A stretch of 64,000 nucleotides of DNA from Littorina saxatilis (GCF_037325665.1 NC_090245.1:46802412-46866411); one strand, 5' to 3'; shown: positions 12,031 to 24,415, counted from the first letter of the stretch. The notes: generated by a model not told the origin, from the letters alone. Program-made: numbers and translations.

Positions 12031-12262
12031 GATAACAGTAACAAACAATAACACACGAACAACTGAACAAAACATACACACACCCACACACGGCACACAC
12101 GAGGATGTCACAGTCTGCCAATCTGCCGGCCGGAAAGATAGTTTCACTAAAACCTTTGTAAAAGGGAATAGATGGCTTGGGCTTTGTAGGAGATGATCGA
12201 GGAACTTGAAACTGAAAGCACGGTATACAGTTTCAGTCACACCACTGCTCAGCACAAATAAA

Positions 12263-13128
12263 ACAAGTCGCGTAAGGCGAAAATACAATATTTAGTCAAG
12301 TAGCTGTCGAACTCACAGAATGAAACTGAACGCAACGCAACGCAGCAAGACCGTATACTCGTAGCATCGTCACTCCACCGCCCGTGGCAAAGGCAGTGTC
12401 CGTGGAATTGACAAGAAGAGCGGGGTATTCGTTGCGCTGAGAAGGATAGCACGCTTTTCTGTACCTCTCTTCGTTTTAACTTTCTGAGCGTGTTTTTAAT
12501 CCAAACATATCATATCTATATATTTTTGGAATCAGGAACCAATAAGGAATAAGATGAAAGTGTTTTTAAATTGATTTCGAAAAAAAAAAATTGATAATAA
12601 TTTTTATATATTTAATTTTCAGAGCTTGTTTGTAATCCGAATATAACATATTTATATGTTTTTGGAATCAGCAAATGATGGAGAATAAGATAAACGTAAA
12701 TTTGGATCGTTTTATAAATTTTTATTTTTTTTTACAATTTTCAGATTTTTAATGACCAAAGTCATTAATTAATTTTTAAGCCACCAAGCTGAAACGCAAT
12801 ACCGAAGTCCGGGCTTCGTCGAAGATTACTTGACCAAACTTTCAACCAATTTGGTTGAAAAATGAGGGCGTGACAGTGCCGCCTCAACTTTCACGAAAAG
12901 CCGGATATGACGTCATCAAAGACATTTATCAAAAAAATGAAAAAAACCTTCGGGGATTTCATACCCAGGAACTCTCATGTCAAATTTCATAAAGATCGGT
13001 CCAGTAGTTTAGTCTGAATCGCTCTACACACACACACAGACAGACAGACAGACACACGCACATACACCACGACCCTCGTTTCGATTCCCCCTCGATGTTA
13101 AAATATTTAGTCAAAACTTGACTAAATA
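12263..13128 (-). mobile_element. R1 interspersed repeat, copy 2
   Basis: Complete copy in reverse sense, from ACAAGTCGCGTAAGGCGAAA to the terminal TTTAGTCAAAACTTGACTAA. It is followed after two or three bases by copy 3 in the same direction. The microsatellite is short (about 25 bp). Confidence 0.9.
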
Positions 13129-13130
13129 TA

Positions 13131-14006
13131 ACAAGTCGCGTAAGGCGAAAATACAATATTTAGTCAAGTAGCTGTCGAACTCACAGAATGAAACTGAACG
13201 CAATGCAACGCAGCAAGACCGTATACTCGTGGTCCACCGCTCACGGCATAGGCAGTGAAATTGACAAGAAGAGCGGGGTAGTGGTTACGCTATGCTGCAT
13301 AGCACGCTTTTCTGTACCTCTCTTCGTTTTAACTTTCTGAGCGTGTTTTTAATCCAAACATATCATATCTATATGTTTTTGGAATCAGGAACCGACAAGG
13401 AATAAGATGAAAGTGTTTTTAAAACGATTTCGAAAAAAATATTTTGATAATAATTTTTATATATTTAATTTTCAGAGCTTGTTTTTAATCCGAATATAAC
13501 ATATTTATATGTTTTTGGAATCAGCAAATGATGGAGAATAAGATAAACGTAAATTTGGATCGTTTTATAAATTTTTATTTTTTTTTACAATTTTCAGATT
13601 TTTAATGACCAAAGTCATTAATTAATTTTTAAGCCACCAAGCTGAAATGCAATACCGAACCCCGGGCTTCGTCGAAGATTACTTGACCAAAATTTCAACC
13701 AATTTGGTTGAAAAATGAGGGCGTGACAGTGCCGCCTCAACTTTCACGAAAAGCCGGATATGACGTCATCAAAGACATTTATCAAAAAAATGAAAAAAAC
13801 GTTCCGAGATTTCATACCCAGGAACTCTCATGTCAAATTTCATAAAGATCGGTCCAGTAGTTTAGTCTGAATCGCTCTACACACACACACACACACACAG
13901 ACACACACACAGACACACACACACACGCACACACGCACATACACCACGACCCTCGTTTCGATTCCCCCTCGATGTTAAAATATTTAGTCAAAACTTGACT
14001 AAATAA
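13131..14006 (-). mobile_element. R1 interspersed repeat, copy 3 (tandem with copy 2)
   Basis: Complete reverse-sense copy joined head to tail to copy 2 and very similar to it, so it is probably a recent tandem duplication or a repeated insertion at the element's end. Confidence 0.9.
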
Positions 14007-15138
14007 AATGACAAAAGAACAGGATGTGCACGCGAACTACAAAAATAACTTCGAATAGACCAACTGAGCAACCTGAAACACAAGTATGTGACTGAGTTTA
14101 AACACAAAAACTAACTCATGTTTGCTTCAGTTCTTATGAAGTACGAACCACAAATTTGCGTACTGCAACTTAGCTAGCAAATTACACTCTTCCGATAAGC
14201 AATGAAAATTGTCAATTTTTTTTGGATTTGATTGAATGTTGTTGATTGTGCTTCAAGGCCAATGAGGTTATAAAGCTAACACAACAATCTTCAGTCTTTT
14301 TCTTCTGTGTTCGTTAGCTGAAACTCCCACAATCTTTTACGTGTATGACTGTGTTTACCGGCCCGCCATTTAAAACAACAACCAGCAGGGAGATTCAACA
14401 TTATCAAATCAATGTAACGGTAGTCATCAGACACGTACTGCTGCATTTTTGTCCATGCAAGACACGTTTCCCGGCAGCCGGAATTACTCCGTACCGTTGA
14501 CTGATTTATAAGTTTATGTGCAGCAGAACATGATCGATGTGAACGTTGCACCACCGGACTGCGGTGAAACAAAACAAGCGTGAGAAGAATCTGTCCTTTC
14601 TCTGGCCATCCCACCTTGACATACTCGGCTGTACACCAGATGTCGGTGTTTGGCTGCCTAAATCAGTAAATAGCGAGGGGGGGGGGGGAGGTTGGGGGTT
14701 GGGGGATGGGGGAGCTTTATACACGTAACAACCCACTCTTGCTAAATCCACGAGTGTAGGCTACGTGGGAGTTTCAGTCCATGAACGCAGAAGACTAAGA
14801 ACCTGATAAGAAACCATCGCGGTCGCGGGCGGCCACCCGCCTGTCCCGACTTTAGTTTTACTTGCGCCAAAGGTATCCGGCACTTTGATCCACGCAAAGC
14901 ATCATTTTGCGGACTGAAACAGGTGTCCGTAACAAATTTAATTCAGAAAAAAAATCCAGTTTTGCACAGAAAGCAACCGGCCGAACTTTCCATTTTATTC
15001 TGTCAGTCAGTGTCCAGGCAGAAGGATACTCACGTCCCATGCCCACTGAAAGCCCAGGCGGATCTGCGTGGCTAGCTACATATAAATCAGGCATACTACA
15101 TGGCTTGCTGTGTCGTACCAGATTTACACGAGTTGTCT
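14007..15138. other. Intergenic with SINE fragments
   Basis: Pieces of the GAA-tailed SINE body occur at 14296-14370 (minus; GCTGAAACTCCCACAATC) and at 14620-14795 (plus; GTGTTTGGCTGCCTAAATCA, then GGGAGTTTCAGTCCATGAAC). A G run lies near 14678. No gene is supported. Confidence 0.5.
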
Positions 15139-15257
15139 TTTTACATTTAGTCAAGTTTTGACTGAATGTTTTAACATAGAGGGGGAATCGAGACGAGGGT
15201 CATGGTGTATATTGTGTGTTTGTGTGTATGTGTGTATGTGCGTGCTTGTGTGTGTGT

Positions 15258-15303
<46 letters not shown>

Positions 15304-16015
15304 AGCGATTCAGAGTAAACTACTGGACCGATCTTTATGAAATTTGAGATGAGAGTTCCTGGGTATGATATCCCCGGATGTTTTTTCATTTTTTCGATAA
15401 ATGTCTTTGATGACGTCATATCCGGCTTTTTGTAAAAGTTGAGGCAGCACTGTTACACCCTCATTTTTCAATCAAATTGATTGAAATTTTGGCCAAGCAA
15501 TCTTCGACGAAGGCCGGGGTTTGGTATTGCATTTCAGCTTGGTGGCTTAAAAATTAATTAATGACTTTGGTCATTAAAAATCTGAAAATTGTAAAAAAAA
15601 ATTTTTTTTAATAAAACGATCCAAATTTACGTTCATCTTATTCTTCATCAATTTCTGATTCCAAAAACATATAAATATGTTATATTCGGATTAAAAACAA
15701 GCTCTGAAAATTAAAAAAAAAATTATGATCAAAATTAAATTTTCGAAATCAATTTAAAAACACTTTCATCTTATTCCTTGTCGGTTCCTGATTCCAAAAA
15801 CATATAGATATGATATGTTTGGATTAAAAACACGCTCAGAAAGTTAAAACGAAGAGAGGTACAGTAAAGCGTGCTATGAAGCACAGCGCAACCGCTACCG
15901 CGCCAAACAGGCTCGTCACTTTCACTGCCTTTTGCACTAGCGGCGGACTACGTTCAATTTCATTCTGAGTTCCACAGCTTGACTAAATGTAGTAATGTCG
16001 CCTTACGCGACATGT
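15139..16015 (+). mobile_element. R1 interspersed repeat, copy 4
   Basis: Complete forward copy from TTTACATTTAGTCAAGTTTT to CGCCTTACGCGACATGT. The GT microsatellite is at about 15208-15301. Confidence 0.9.
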
Positions 16016-16435
16016 TTAAATATTGAACTGCGAGCGAGCGAAAGCGAGCTGTTCACTATTTGAAAAAGCAACGAGTGTAAATCTGGTACGACATAGCAAG
16101 CCATTTAGTAATCTGTTTATCCTACATACTGTACTTACAATGTATTTTATTGCGAGCGCAATTTTTTTCTCCGTAATGACGTTTGTCTCGGTGACTTTGG
16201 CATGATAAGCAGTGGAAAAACAGGTCCCTGCCAAACTTGGTTGACATGACCTCATTTACATGATATCATTACACACGTGTGGTTTGAACGATCGATGTTG
16301 TGATCTAATAACTAAATAAGTCACTAAGTGGTCTCTCTCACGTATGTAGGATAAACCTGATATCGTTACACCGGCGGCCAGTGATGAACCTGATAAGACC
16401 AAAACGTGAGAAAATATATCTAAATAGATACTCAC

Positions 16436-16598
16436 GATCTGGTGTTGTAGCGATGACGAGTACGTGCTTTGGGCGACCTGTCGTTGTCGGTTGCAGCTGA
16501 TGCAGTTGACGATCGTCCCCGCCTACGCCGTGTCATGATGACCTCGCGTGCACAACTACGCTCACAACTTCAACGACAACAGACACTTCCCGCGGCCC
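16436..16598 (-). CDS. Candidate coding exon of an unidentified minus-strand gene
   Basis: On the minus strand a pyrimidine-rich tract ends CTCCTTTACAG just before 16598, a plausible acceptor. An ATG at 16536 opens 33 codons plus two bases before GATC|GTGAGT, a strong donor at 16435. The peptide is very basic (MTRRRRGRSSTASA... then ARTRHRYNTR), like a nuclear-targeting N-terminus. The next exon was not found to the left, where repeats dominate. No family was recognised. It may be a real first coding exon or chance. Confidence 0.3.
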
Positions 16599-16705
16599 CT
16601 GTAAAGGAGTAGAGGGAGTGGAGACAAATGGATTATTTCCAAGAAAACGAATAGAGGCAAAAGGTCCGTAAAAAAACTGACAAAACTTGAACAATAATAC
16701 ACGCA

Positions 16706-16864
16706 CCCTTGTATGGCAATCCGTTTGTAAAGAAATTACGTTTTTTCGTGTTGATCTAAATAATGAATTATTTATCTAAATAATTCATTATTAGCTAAAT
16801 AATTCATTATTTAGATCAACACGAAAAAACGTAATTTCTTTACAAACGGATTACCATACCCTTG
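16706..16864. mobile_element. 147-bp fold-back MITE with 6-bp target duplication
   Basis: The element at 16712-16858 is almost wholly an inverted repeat: arms of about 63 bp starting TATGGCAATCCGTTTGTAAA and ending AAACGGATTACCATA, around a short AT-rich loop of TAAATAATTCATTA repeats. CCCTTG flanks it on both sides (16706-16711 and 16859-16864). There is a single mismatch near the tips. Confidence 0.9.
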
Positions 16865-18116
16865 CACCAGAAAAACGCACTGCGGGATTCTGATCTACGA
16901 ATTCGTCCAACTGATTCATCCGCTAACGCGGCAGTATCACTGTAAAATGCAGATTAGATGCGAACACGGAACTTGATCACAACATAAAATAAGCTTGGCC
17001 GTCAGGTTTTGTCAGTCGTGTTGTAATTAATGACAACGAGTCTAAACTGAAGTTAACACAGACACCGTACTAGGCTGAATATTCGGGAATGCTGATTGTT
17101 TACACTTTTACACAACTGAACAGTACAAAAGTCAAAAGAACACGGAAGATCCACGCTAATGCAATACGATAACATTCACTGAAACTGACAGTCCTGAAGG
17201 ATAACACAAAAAACCCAACCCTTTACGATTTTTGGTTTGCGACACACCACCCAAACAAAAAACCTCAACCTACATCGGCACATAAAAACAACGCGTAAAA
17301 ACAAGCCGGCTGTCACGATTTCGTCTTTCGCCTGTGTACATATTTCCCCCTCGACACTGATATATACTCAAAGAAGTGAAATTATTTATGGACGAAAAGC
17401 ATGTCAGTTTCTTGCATGTGAAGAAAATTGGGGATAAAATGTAATAGATTTCACCCCCAAAATCGAATTCTTCGAAAACGTGTACTGAGTGGTTACGTCC
17501 ATTGTCATTGAGTAAGAAGGAAAACATTTTAGGATGAATCAAATTTCTAAGTTAAATAAAACAAATTGGTTGGACAAATTTGGCCCCATGAATGTAAGGT
17601 ACACAAGGTCGCTCATCAGTACTATCGAAGGGTGTTTTTTTTGTTCAATGTAGAGTTTATAGGCCTACTAGATCAACGAGGCCGAGAAGCGAAATATCAA
17701 CACGGCGAAAGATGAAAACGTCACACCGGCTATGTGGAACCTTACCGCAGACAGACGCCAACAGCACGGTACACAATATTCAGTAAGCTGATCGTTCCCT
17801 GAGCTGATACTGATAACGAACACACACCGATGCACCGTCCAAACCAAAAGTGAAGAAGTTATCGTTGATCAAACACTGACTTTCAAAGCTCAGCACACTT
17901 GTACAGCTAACCACGCCACTTATGAACAGCGTTGCATTCAGCCGGCGACAATAATTGTTGAGAATCTTCCAAACCCACGCTACCTCCGCGACCTTGACTG
18001 TTCGTTTATGAGTGGAGTATAGTGAGAGTGGGGGTGGTGGTTCGCAGTGCTGCAGTCCTTCTCTTGCTGCATGCTACGGTGCCAGCGAACCGTGAAGCCT
18101 GAATGAACCAGCTTAC
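16865..18116. other. No supported gene
   Basis: Unique-looking sequence, moderately AT-rich. If the minus-strand candidate at 16436-16598 is real, this would be its upstream intron. No structured element was seen. Confidence 0.35.
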
Positions 18117-18190
18117 CTGCGCTCCATGTTGGTACTTCAGTTTTCTGTGCGGTTGTCTGCCACCAGAGGTTAGATGACGTCCCTCGAGAA
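18117..18190 (-). other. Candidate upstream non-coding exon for the minus-strand gene
   Basis: On the minus strand GAGCGCAG|GTAAGC at 18117/18116 is a good donor. Splicing to the acceptor at 16598 would place an upstream ATG (in CAACATGGAGCGCAG) in a 13-codon frame that then ends, so this would be leader sequence. Support is limited to splice-site quality. Confidence 0.2.
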
Positions 18191-18235
18191 CTGAGGAGGG
18201 TCCCGCTTCACAGTTTTCTATTTCACTTTTTCATG

Positions 18236-18360
18236 ATTCGCCGTTTATCATTTCGCCTTTTCCCGATTAGCCGTTTTCCATGTCGCCTTTTCTGGAATCG
18301 CCGTGTATCATTTCGCCTTTTCTCTAATCGACCTTTTACACCTCCCGATTCGCCCTTCGC
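18236..18360. repeat. 30-bp tandem repeat, about 3.5 copies
   Basis: ATTCGCCGTTTATCATTTCG followed by CCTTTTCCCG recurs with changes every 30 bp (starts near 18236, 18266 and 18296), then degenerates. Confidence 0.75.
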
Positions 18361-18689
18361 AGCGAGGCCGGTTTGCATTTGCCATTTTGTGTTAGCATAG
18401 ACCTAGGTCCCTGGTGTTAGTCACAGTCGCAGTATTGCTGACACTACTGCCAGATGACAGGCTTTGGCCTGTTTTCAGTATTCACGTTAAACAATGCGGA
18501 TACATTTCCATTTTGTAGCACAGTTTTATTTTTAGTGACACGCGAAGTCTCAGTTGTTGAACTGAACATCATTTGGCACAGCAGCACTGACCTGGTGAGA
18601 GTAAGCAGTAATGCCAAAGAGAACTCAGTAGCACGCCCAGGGAAGAGCTTGATATCTGCATTCGCTAAGAACTCACCAGAAAGACCTCA

Positions 18690-18862
18690 ACAACTCTGAG
18701 AAAAACAGTTCTTAAAAAGGAGGGAGTCTTAAAATGAAGGTAAATTTAGAGGTAAGCTTAATGACAAAAAAAATCAGTCTGAGAAAAATGAGTCTTTAAA
18801 GTTTGTTGGAGGCAGTCTTTCTGAATCTTGGGATTTTAAAAGGTGGGTTCCACTGTTCTGAT
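18690..18862. mobile_element. CAGTGG-type inverted-repeat element, relic
   Basis: Contains GTTCTTAAAAAGGAGGGAGT, CTTAAAATGAAGGTAAATTT and a right end GGGTTCCACTGTT, matching the family copy at 53122-53499. The left terminus is degraded. Confidence 0.55.
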
Positions 18863-18927
18863 AAATGTAACAATTCCTGCTTGTTTGTTCAGTGAGGACC
18901 GTTACAATTTTTCCAACTAAAAATACA

Positions 18928-19088
18928 TATACGGGAGATCTTCTTCTTCTTCTTGTCGATCACTCAGATGGAAACGCCGGTTCTCCGCGCAAATGTTGCC
19001 GTGCGCTGTAGGTCGTCCAGACTGCCATAGAGCTTCCCTTGCACCGTGGTCGCCTCCGCATATATATAGTATGTGTTATACGGGAGAT
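18928..19088 (-). mobile_element. LINE 3' end with GAA tail and target duplication
   Basis: On the minus strand the element ends (GAA)n preceded by the end of a non-LTR polyprotein (equivalent to LYGSLDDLQRTATF and RRTGVSI). It is 5' truncated to ~137 bp. TATACGGGAGAT flanks it at 18928-18939 and 19077-19088, a 12-bp target duplication. It is closely related to the copy at 22800-23027. Confidence 0.85.
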
Positions 19089-19604
19089 AAGACACGGCGT
19101 TAAAATGTACACAAAAGAATGGGGTATCATATCATTACATTACTCATACTTTCCACGAAGTCTGCTTTCCGCCTGATAAGAGTGCCTTAGCCATCTGACC
19201 ACCGCAGCGATGATTTGCCGCTGGATATCGACACGGCCGTATGAATACTGTTATGAAGGTGAAGTGTGTCCTACCACTGACAGCTTGCACGTTTGTTATG
19301 ACCCAATAAAAGTATTCGAACAACAGAGACGTTTTGTTCAACCCTCTCACTTTGGCTGTGCAGACGAGACTTTATCAACCTGCCAGTTATCAGTAGGGAC
19401 AGTGCATTTGTGTTGTAGTCAAACTGAAGTGATGTTGAGTTAGCTTGTCCGTGACACCACAACTGAATTACCTGAATCAGTGAATGTCCGGGTGCTGAGA
19501 ATCAATTAAGTCGTCTTTTAGCATAGGAGAGACCGTCGGGACATATTCGCTCAAGACGATTTTTCTTCTTCTTCTTCATTTAATTATCATTACTACTGTA
19601 CTAC
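19089..19604. other. No supported gene
   Basis: A tRNA-like start on the minus strand near 19165-19210 (GGTCAGATGGCTAAGGCACT) may be a SINE head. The 78-codon open frame at 19210-19443 has no recognisable similarity or splice context. Confidence 0.35.
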
Positions 19605-20076
19605 CAGGGGCGGAGCAGTTAAGCCCGAGGAGGGGGGGTGGGGGGGGGGGGTGGGGTTACAACCTGGAGTCCAGGGGTCGGTAGAGGTGGGGTACCGTGG
19701 CAACGCCCCGTTGGGGGCACGGTCTGGGGGCCAAGCCCCCCTGAAGCTGAAGAAATCTAGCTATCTTATAAACAATTTGTGGCTTATCCTTGATTTTAAA
19801 CATGATCAACTGGTGTCAGCGGCCACTCATTATATATTTCTTTTAAAGTTAGTATTAAACAATGGCAATTTATCTTCCATGATATCTGCTCCCGACATCA
19901 TACACTATGGTTTGAAGAAAGACATGTCGCATAGGAGTGGCAGTTAAAACTGTACAAAAATGATACTGATTAAACAATTAACTCTTCCCCGGCTTTACAG
20001 ACAGAAACAACAACATAGGGCCTAATTCACAAACATTTTTTTGAACCCCTGTAACCACCCCCCTAATCCGCCCCTG
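19605..20076. mobile_element. hAT-like non-autonomous element
   Basis: Terminal inverted repeats CAGGGGCGGA and TCCGCCCCTG bound 472 bp, a terminus typical of hAT elements. The left side has a G-rich run. Flanking octamers (TGTACTAC and ACAACTAT) do not match well, so the target duplication is decayed or absent. No transposase is seen. Confidence 0.7.
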
Positions 20077-20883
20077 ACAACTATTGCTATTATTTAAGTT
20101 TTTGAGACATCACAGTCCGCTAAGAGATTTATAGAGCAAATCGAGAAAATAATTATTGAACTCAGCGCGTTATTATTCATATTGTAATTCTTATTCATAA
20201 CAAACGTTACATGCTCCACAGTGTTTCACGTCAGTTTTGCGTCAAAGACCAGTGGGTTTTTCTCTCAGTGAATATATCATTTGATTGGACACCCTTTTAA
20301 AGTTTTTGATTCTTGTATGGGGACTAAGAATAAAGCAACACGTAAAAACACATGCATGTATTGCACTTACCCTGGCATCGACTCAGGCAGTCCCACTCTT
20401 CCCTGTGAGGCCAAGTCACATTAATATTGTTGCTGACACGGACACTGACGACCAAAGACGCGGATCCAGTGTGTTTTCAACTTCTTCCAGTTTCACACGC
20501 TTCAACGCTGCCGAAAGAACTTTAGGCTGACAAAATCTGTACCGCTTTTCAGTCCTAGTTGCACAGCTGTAGGCTTTCGCTTTGCAACCACGTTGCACTG
20601 ATTTGCAGTTCAACTTATTCAGAAGAAACAATTAACAGTGACATTGCGTAAAACTGAAATAACTTCTGTCACTAGCGGGCAACGTGTGGGTTTAGTAAAA
20701 GTAAAACAAACTGCGCGCTCATTGTTTTGACATGTAGTGATTGTCATGTTCAGTTTTTGACAGTTTGCTGCTCAGTGCAATCATCATGCACTTTCACCGG
20801 CGTAAAAGCCAAACCGGCCATGATCATGACAGTACTAGCAAACTGATGAAGTAAACTGGTCGATCTCTCAGTCTAAACTGCAC
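20077..20883. other. No supported gene
   Basis: Unique-looking sequence. No coding frame with splice support, RNA gene or clear element was found. Confidence 0.35.
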
Positions 20884-21081
20884 GCATGAACACGCACACC
20901 CACGCCGGCGCGCCGCAGAAGCACGCACGCACGCACGCACCGCGCACACACAGACACACACACACACACTCACTGTGACTGGTACTGCAGACACACTATA
21001 CTGATGTCACACTGACACACCGACGGTCACACGCACTACACACACTGGCGCACGCACACCGCACACACAAACGCGGCACGC

Positions 21082-21148
<67 letters not shown>

Positions 21149-21183
21149 CCACACACACTCTCTCTCTCTCCCTCTCTCTCTCC
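20884..21183. repeat. CA-rich region with CG-containing variants, ending in CT repeat
   Basis: Imperfect (CA)n with GCACGC variants, a pure (CA)n at about 21084-21147 and a (CT)n at 21156-21182. Confidence 0.85.
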
Positions 21184-21817
21184 GCAGTTTTTGACTGCCG
21201 CTGTAGTTTTAGCCGGAAATCAATCCTGGAGGGGCGACAATCAAGTGATAAGATATGTTGTATTGAGTTGAAGGAGTTACGTTTCTTCTTGTGTTTCCCT
21301 GGTCCATTCCCCATCAATGGCATCAAACACAACTACACAACTATCTAGCTGGTATAGGCAGGAATAACTCAAGCCTTTTACAGAGATAATAAACCATAGC
21401 ATGTCCAGTATTGGCCCGTGAGGCTGTTCATTTCAAAGAATAAACGATCCGGGAACGAACTATAAGACCGTGCCATCCGATTGTGGGTAATTGTTTGACT
21501 GAAACATTGGCAGCTTGAACATTTGGGTACATTTGAGATGCATAGTGCTTTTAATTTTAAAAGAATTGACATGAAATAGAAAATAATAATAAACTTTGGC
21601 AAGGGGTAATGATTCTTACCGTACCGTGCCAACCTCACAGTCACAGATTAAGACTGACAGTGTTTTTACGGAGTGACGTAAAACTAAAAAAAAAACTAAA
21701 CACGTTTACTATCAATCTCACATTCGTTATATTTTACGTATCATTTTTGTGTGGTCAGGAACATTTATTCCTATTATTGTTTGAAAACGGATTGAATATC
21801 AGATGCTTTCAATCACG

Positions 21818-21993
21818 GCACACACACACACACACACACACTGACACACACGCACACACACACACAATGACACACACAATGACACACACACACACACTGA
21901 CACACACACACACACTATGACACACACACACACACACACACACCGTGACACACCAGCACACACACACATACACACACACACACCGTGACACAC

Positions 21994-22030
<37 letters not shown>

Positions 22031-22031
22031 A
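21818..22031. repeat. Compound CA microsatellite with TGACACAC units
   Basis: Higher-order units of (AC)n separated by TGACACAC and CCGTGACACACCAGCAC. The latter appears twice about 50 bp apart (near 21942 and 21983). Long open frames here are artefacts. Confidence 0.9.
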
Positions 22032-22787
22032 CCTGACGGCCTTTTCTGAACATTTCCTTGTCACAGTTCTATGAATTAAAAAAAAATCCCCTTGATGAAC
22101 ACTCAGCGAGGACACAAGGAAAACTGTACGGGCCAAGTGGTTAGAGCCGCAGTTTTGGAGAGAATGTAACTCGCAAGTCAGTTTTGACCCGGAAGCCGAA
22201 AGGCTGGCATCGGATGTACCGTACTTACAGTTGAAAGGTTAATGAGCCGAATTAAGCCAGGTAGCCTTTATGACCACCTCTACCATACCGCCACTGCATG
22301 AGATTTTTCTCATTGCCCGCAAGTCCAAGAATGTACCGGTGTACTTACACTGCTTACGTGACCTTGTATAAAGTAGACTGGTTTTAAGACGGTTTGTATT
22401 TGGTGTGTCAGTGTACTGAGACAAAACAGTAGATTCACAGCATAAAATAACATGTACAAACAGACAGAAGGAAAAGTAAGCAAGGAGGAAAACAACAACA
22501 ACAACATTGTTCATCCCTGAAACCGTGCTGGGGGCTTTTTGTCCGTCAGGTCTAAATGCCTATATGTTGGACATGGTTTTTAAATATGATATAAGTTGTT
22601 CATCTCACTGACTATATCAGTCTTTAAATACAGAGAGTCGGACACACTATGCTGGTAAACTTGAAACGCAAACGATAACCAACAGTGGTTCCTGCAACGT
22701 AAAAGATCCAGATCCAGATCCAGATCCAGATAAAAACACTTTCCCTTCAGCGTAACTGATAACAACCTGGAATTTGACGTTCACATA
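22032..22787. other. Intergenic with a possible SINE head and a GATCCA repeat
   Basis: GGGCCAAGTGGTTAGAGCCG near 22131 resembles a tRNA A-box region, but no clear B box follows at the right distance. A (GATCCA)4 hexamer run lies near 22707-22730. No gene supported. Confidence 0.35.
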
Positions 22788-23039
22788 CAGATTGCAATTC
22801 TTTTCTTCTTCTTCTTCTTCTTCTTGTCGATCACTCAGATGGAAACGCCAGTTCTCCGCGCAAATGTTGCTGTGCGCTGTAGGTCGTTCAGACTGCCATA
22901 GAGCTTCCCTTGCACCGTGGTCGCCTCCGCCCAGATCTGGCTCCTGAGGCCATCGTGTAGTGGGCAAGTCTGCAGCAGGTGTTCCGTTGTCATGCTGCCT
23001 GATTGACAAGGGCACTGGTCTGACTGGCAGATTGCAATT
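22788..23039 (-). mobile_element. LINE 3' end with GAA tail and 12-bp target duplication
   Basis: The minus strand encodes the end of a non-LTR polyprotein: CPCQSGSMTTEHLLQTCPLH, then IWAEATTVQGKLYGSL, then a stop close to a (GAA)n tail at about 22803-22825. The body is 22800-23027. CAGATTGCAATT at 22788-22799 and 23028-23039 is a perfect target duplication, so this insertion looks recent and 5' truncated. Confidence 0.92.
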
Positions 23040-23059
23040 AAATAAGGCAGTTCAAATGC

Positions 23060-24415
23060 ATAAGGGTCCTATTTCGGTGGTCGTGCACAGTAGTTTTCGG
23101 TTTCTGTTTAGGTGATTCCGTGTCCGTGTGTATACACACAGCCTAGTGGCTGAGGAGGGGCGTTTAGCGCGAGACGAATATCAGATGGCCTCGCTATCTT
23201 GCTGTTTATCTGTCAAACGGATCCCGCGGCGGCGAGCTAACAAGCACAGCAGAGCAGACTTTTTCCTACGTTTGATGCGAAATAGTTTTATTCTTGAACA
23301 TCTTAGAAATAGCAGACGAAATACACCGGCTTCGGACATCTTGCTTCTATCACATAGCAACAGCCCGGAAGTTCCGGTTATCCCCAAAAACAAATTTGTC
23401 GGAGAGTTCGTGTCTGTTTACGCATCAAGTATTATTTTCCTTCCCATTTTTCAAATTAAAGTCATTGTATGTAATAAACTGTTAACTATAGTTGTGTTTT
23501 GCAGTGTTTTGTCTGTGGTGTGCTTTATTCTTTGTTGCATGTTTTGGTATTGAGGCTATGCCGTATTCCTGTTAAGAAAAGGCACACGTCGCGTGAAATT
23601 GGTGTTACTGGCCTTAGGAACAACCGCGTTCGTTGCTCAGAGGCTATCAACGGATTTTTCTTTTTCTTTTTACGATATCTGTATATGGGTATATATTTAT
23701 ACGTTATGCTTTTAAACTGGCTGTCTACGTTAAAACCATAGGGGGCGATGGATGCGTGAACAGGAACTGAAAATAAAAACGGACGTTTAAGTAAAATGAA
23801 GCAGCCCTGTGCCTGTGGTTTTTTCTTCGGCACGGTACTGAAGGGGCCTGAGCAGAGCGTGTAATTATTACATACGGCCCTGGCCTGAGCAAATCTTTTT
23901 CAACAAACCGAAAAAAAATGTGTACAATGGTAATGTTGATGACAGTGATAATAAGAATGACAATGATGATAATAATTATCATTTTTATTATCATTATTAT
24001 TATCAGTATTTATATTATTTGCTGATAAAGGTTCGTGTTATAATCCAAAGGGTAAGCGTTTCTGTTCAATTGACTTCAATAACTTAAAAAGCCCGACATA
24101 GTTAAAATGTAAAGAGCAAGTGGGTCATCATGACATGATGGGCATTTCTCGTAGCAGTGCAACTTTGCCAAGAAAAATAGGGGTTTGTTCATAAAGTACA
24201 GAACATTAGAACCGACCAGCAGGGGGAAGCGCTGGACTGCTAGCATAAACACTGACCAGCCATGTGCAGGCCGCGCACAAGGCGCCGCTCCTAATGGCCT
24301 GTCAGCGGGCGCGTGGGCAAACCGATAGAGGGGTGTTGTTGGTGTGATGTTTACAGGCCTGGGTTAAACAAACTCGAAGAGCTACTGTGCACGACCACCG
24401 AACTGGGACCCTTAT
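23060..24415. mobile_element. Non-autonomous DNA transposon with 34-bp inverted termini
   Basis: ATAAGGGTCCTATTTCGGTG at 23060-23093 pairs with its near complement at 24382-24415 (ending GGGACCCTTAT); both inner ends read TCGTGCACAGTAG or its complement. The 1.36-kb interior contains a 141-codon plus-strand frame (23128-23553) with a hydrophobic C-terminus, but I recognise no transposase. A GC-rich patch lies at 24230-24320. Confidence 0.8.

Noticed and set aside
23128-23553. 141-codon plus-strand frame with a hydrophobic C-terminus
   Set aside because: It lies wholly inside an element with 34-bp inverted ends, has no recognisable domain and no splice context.
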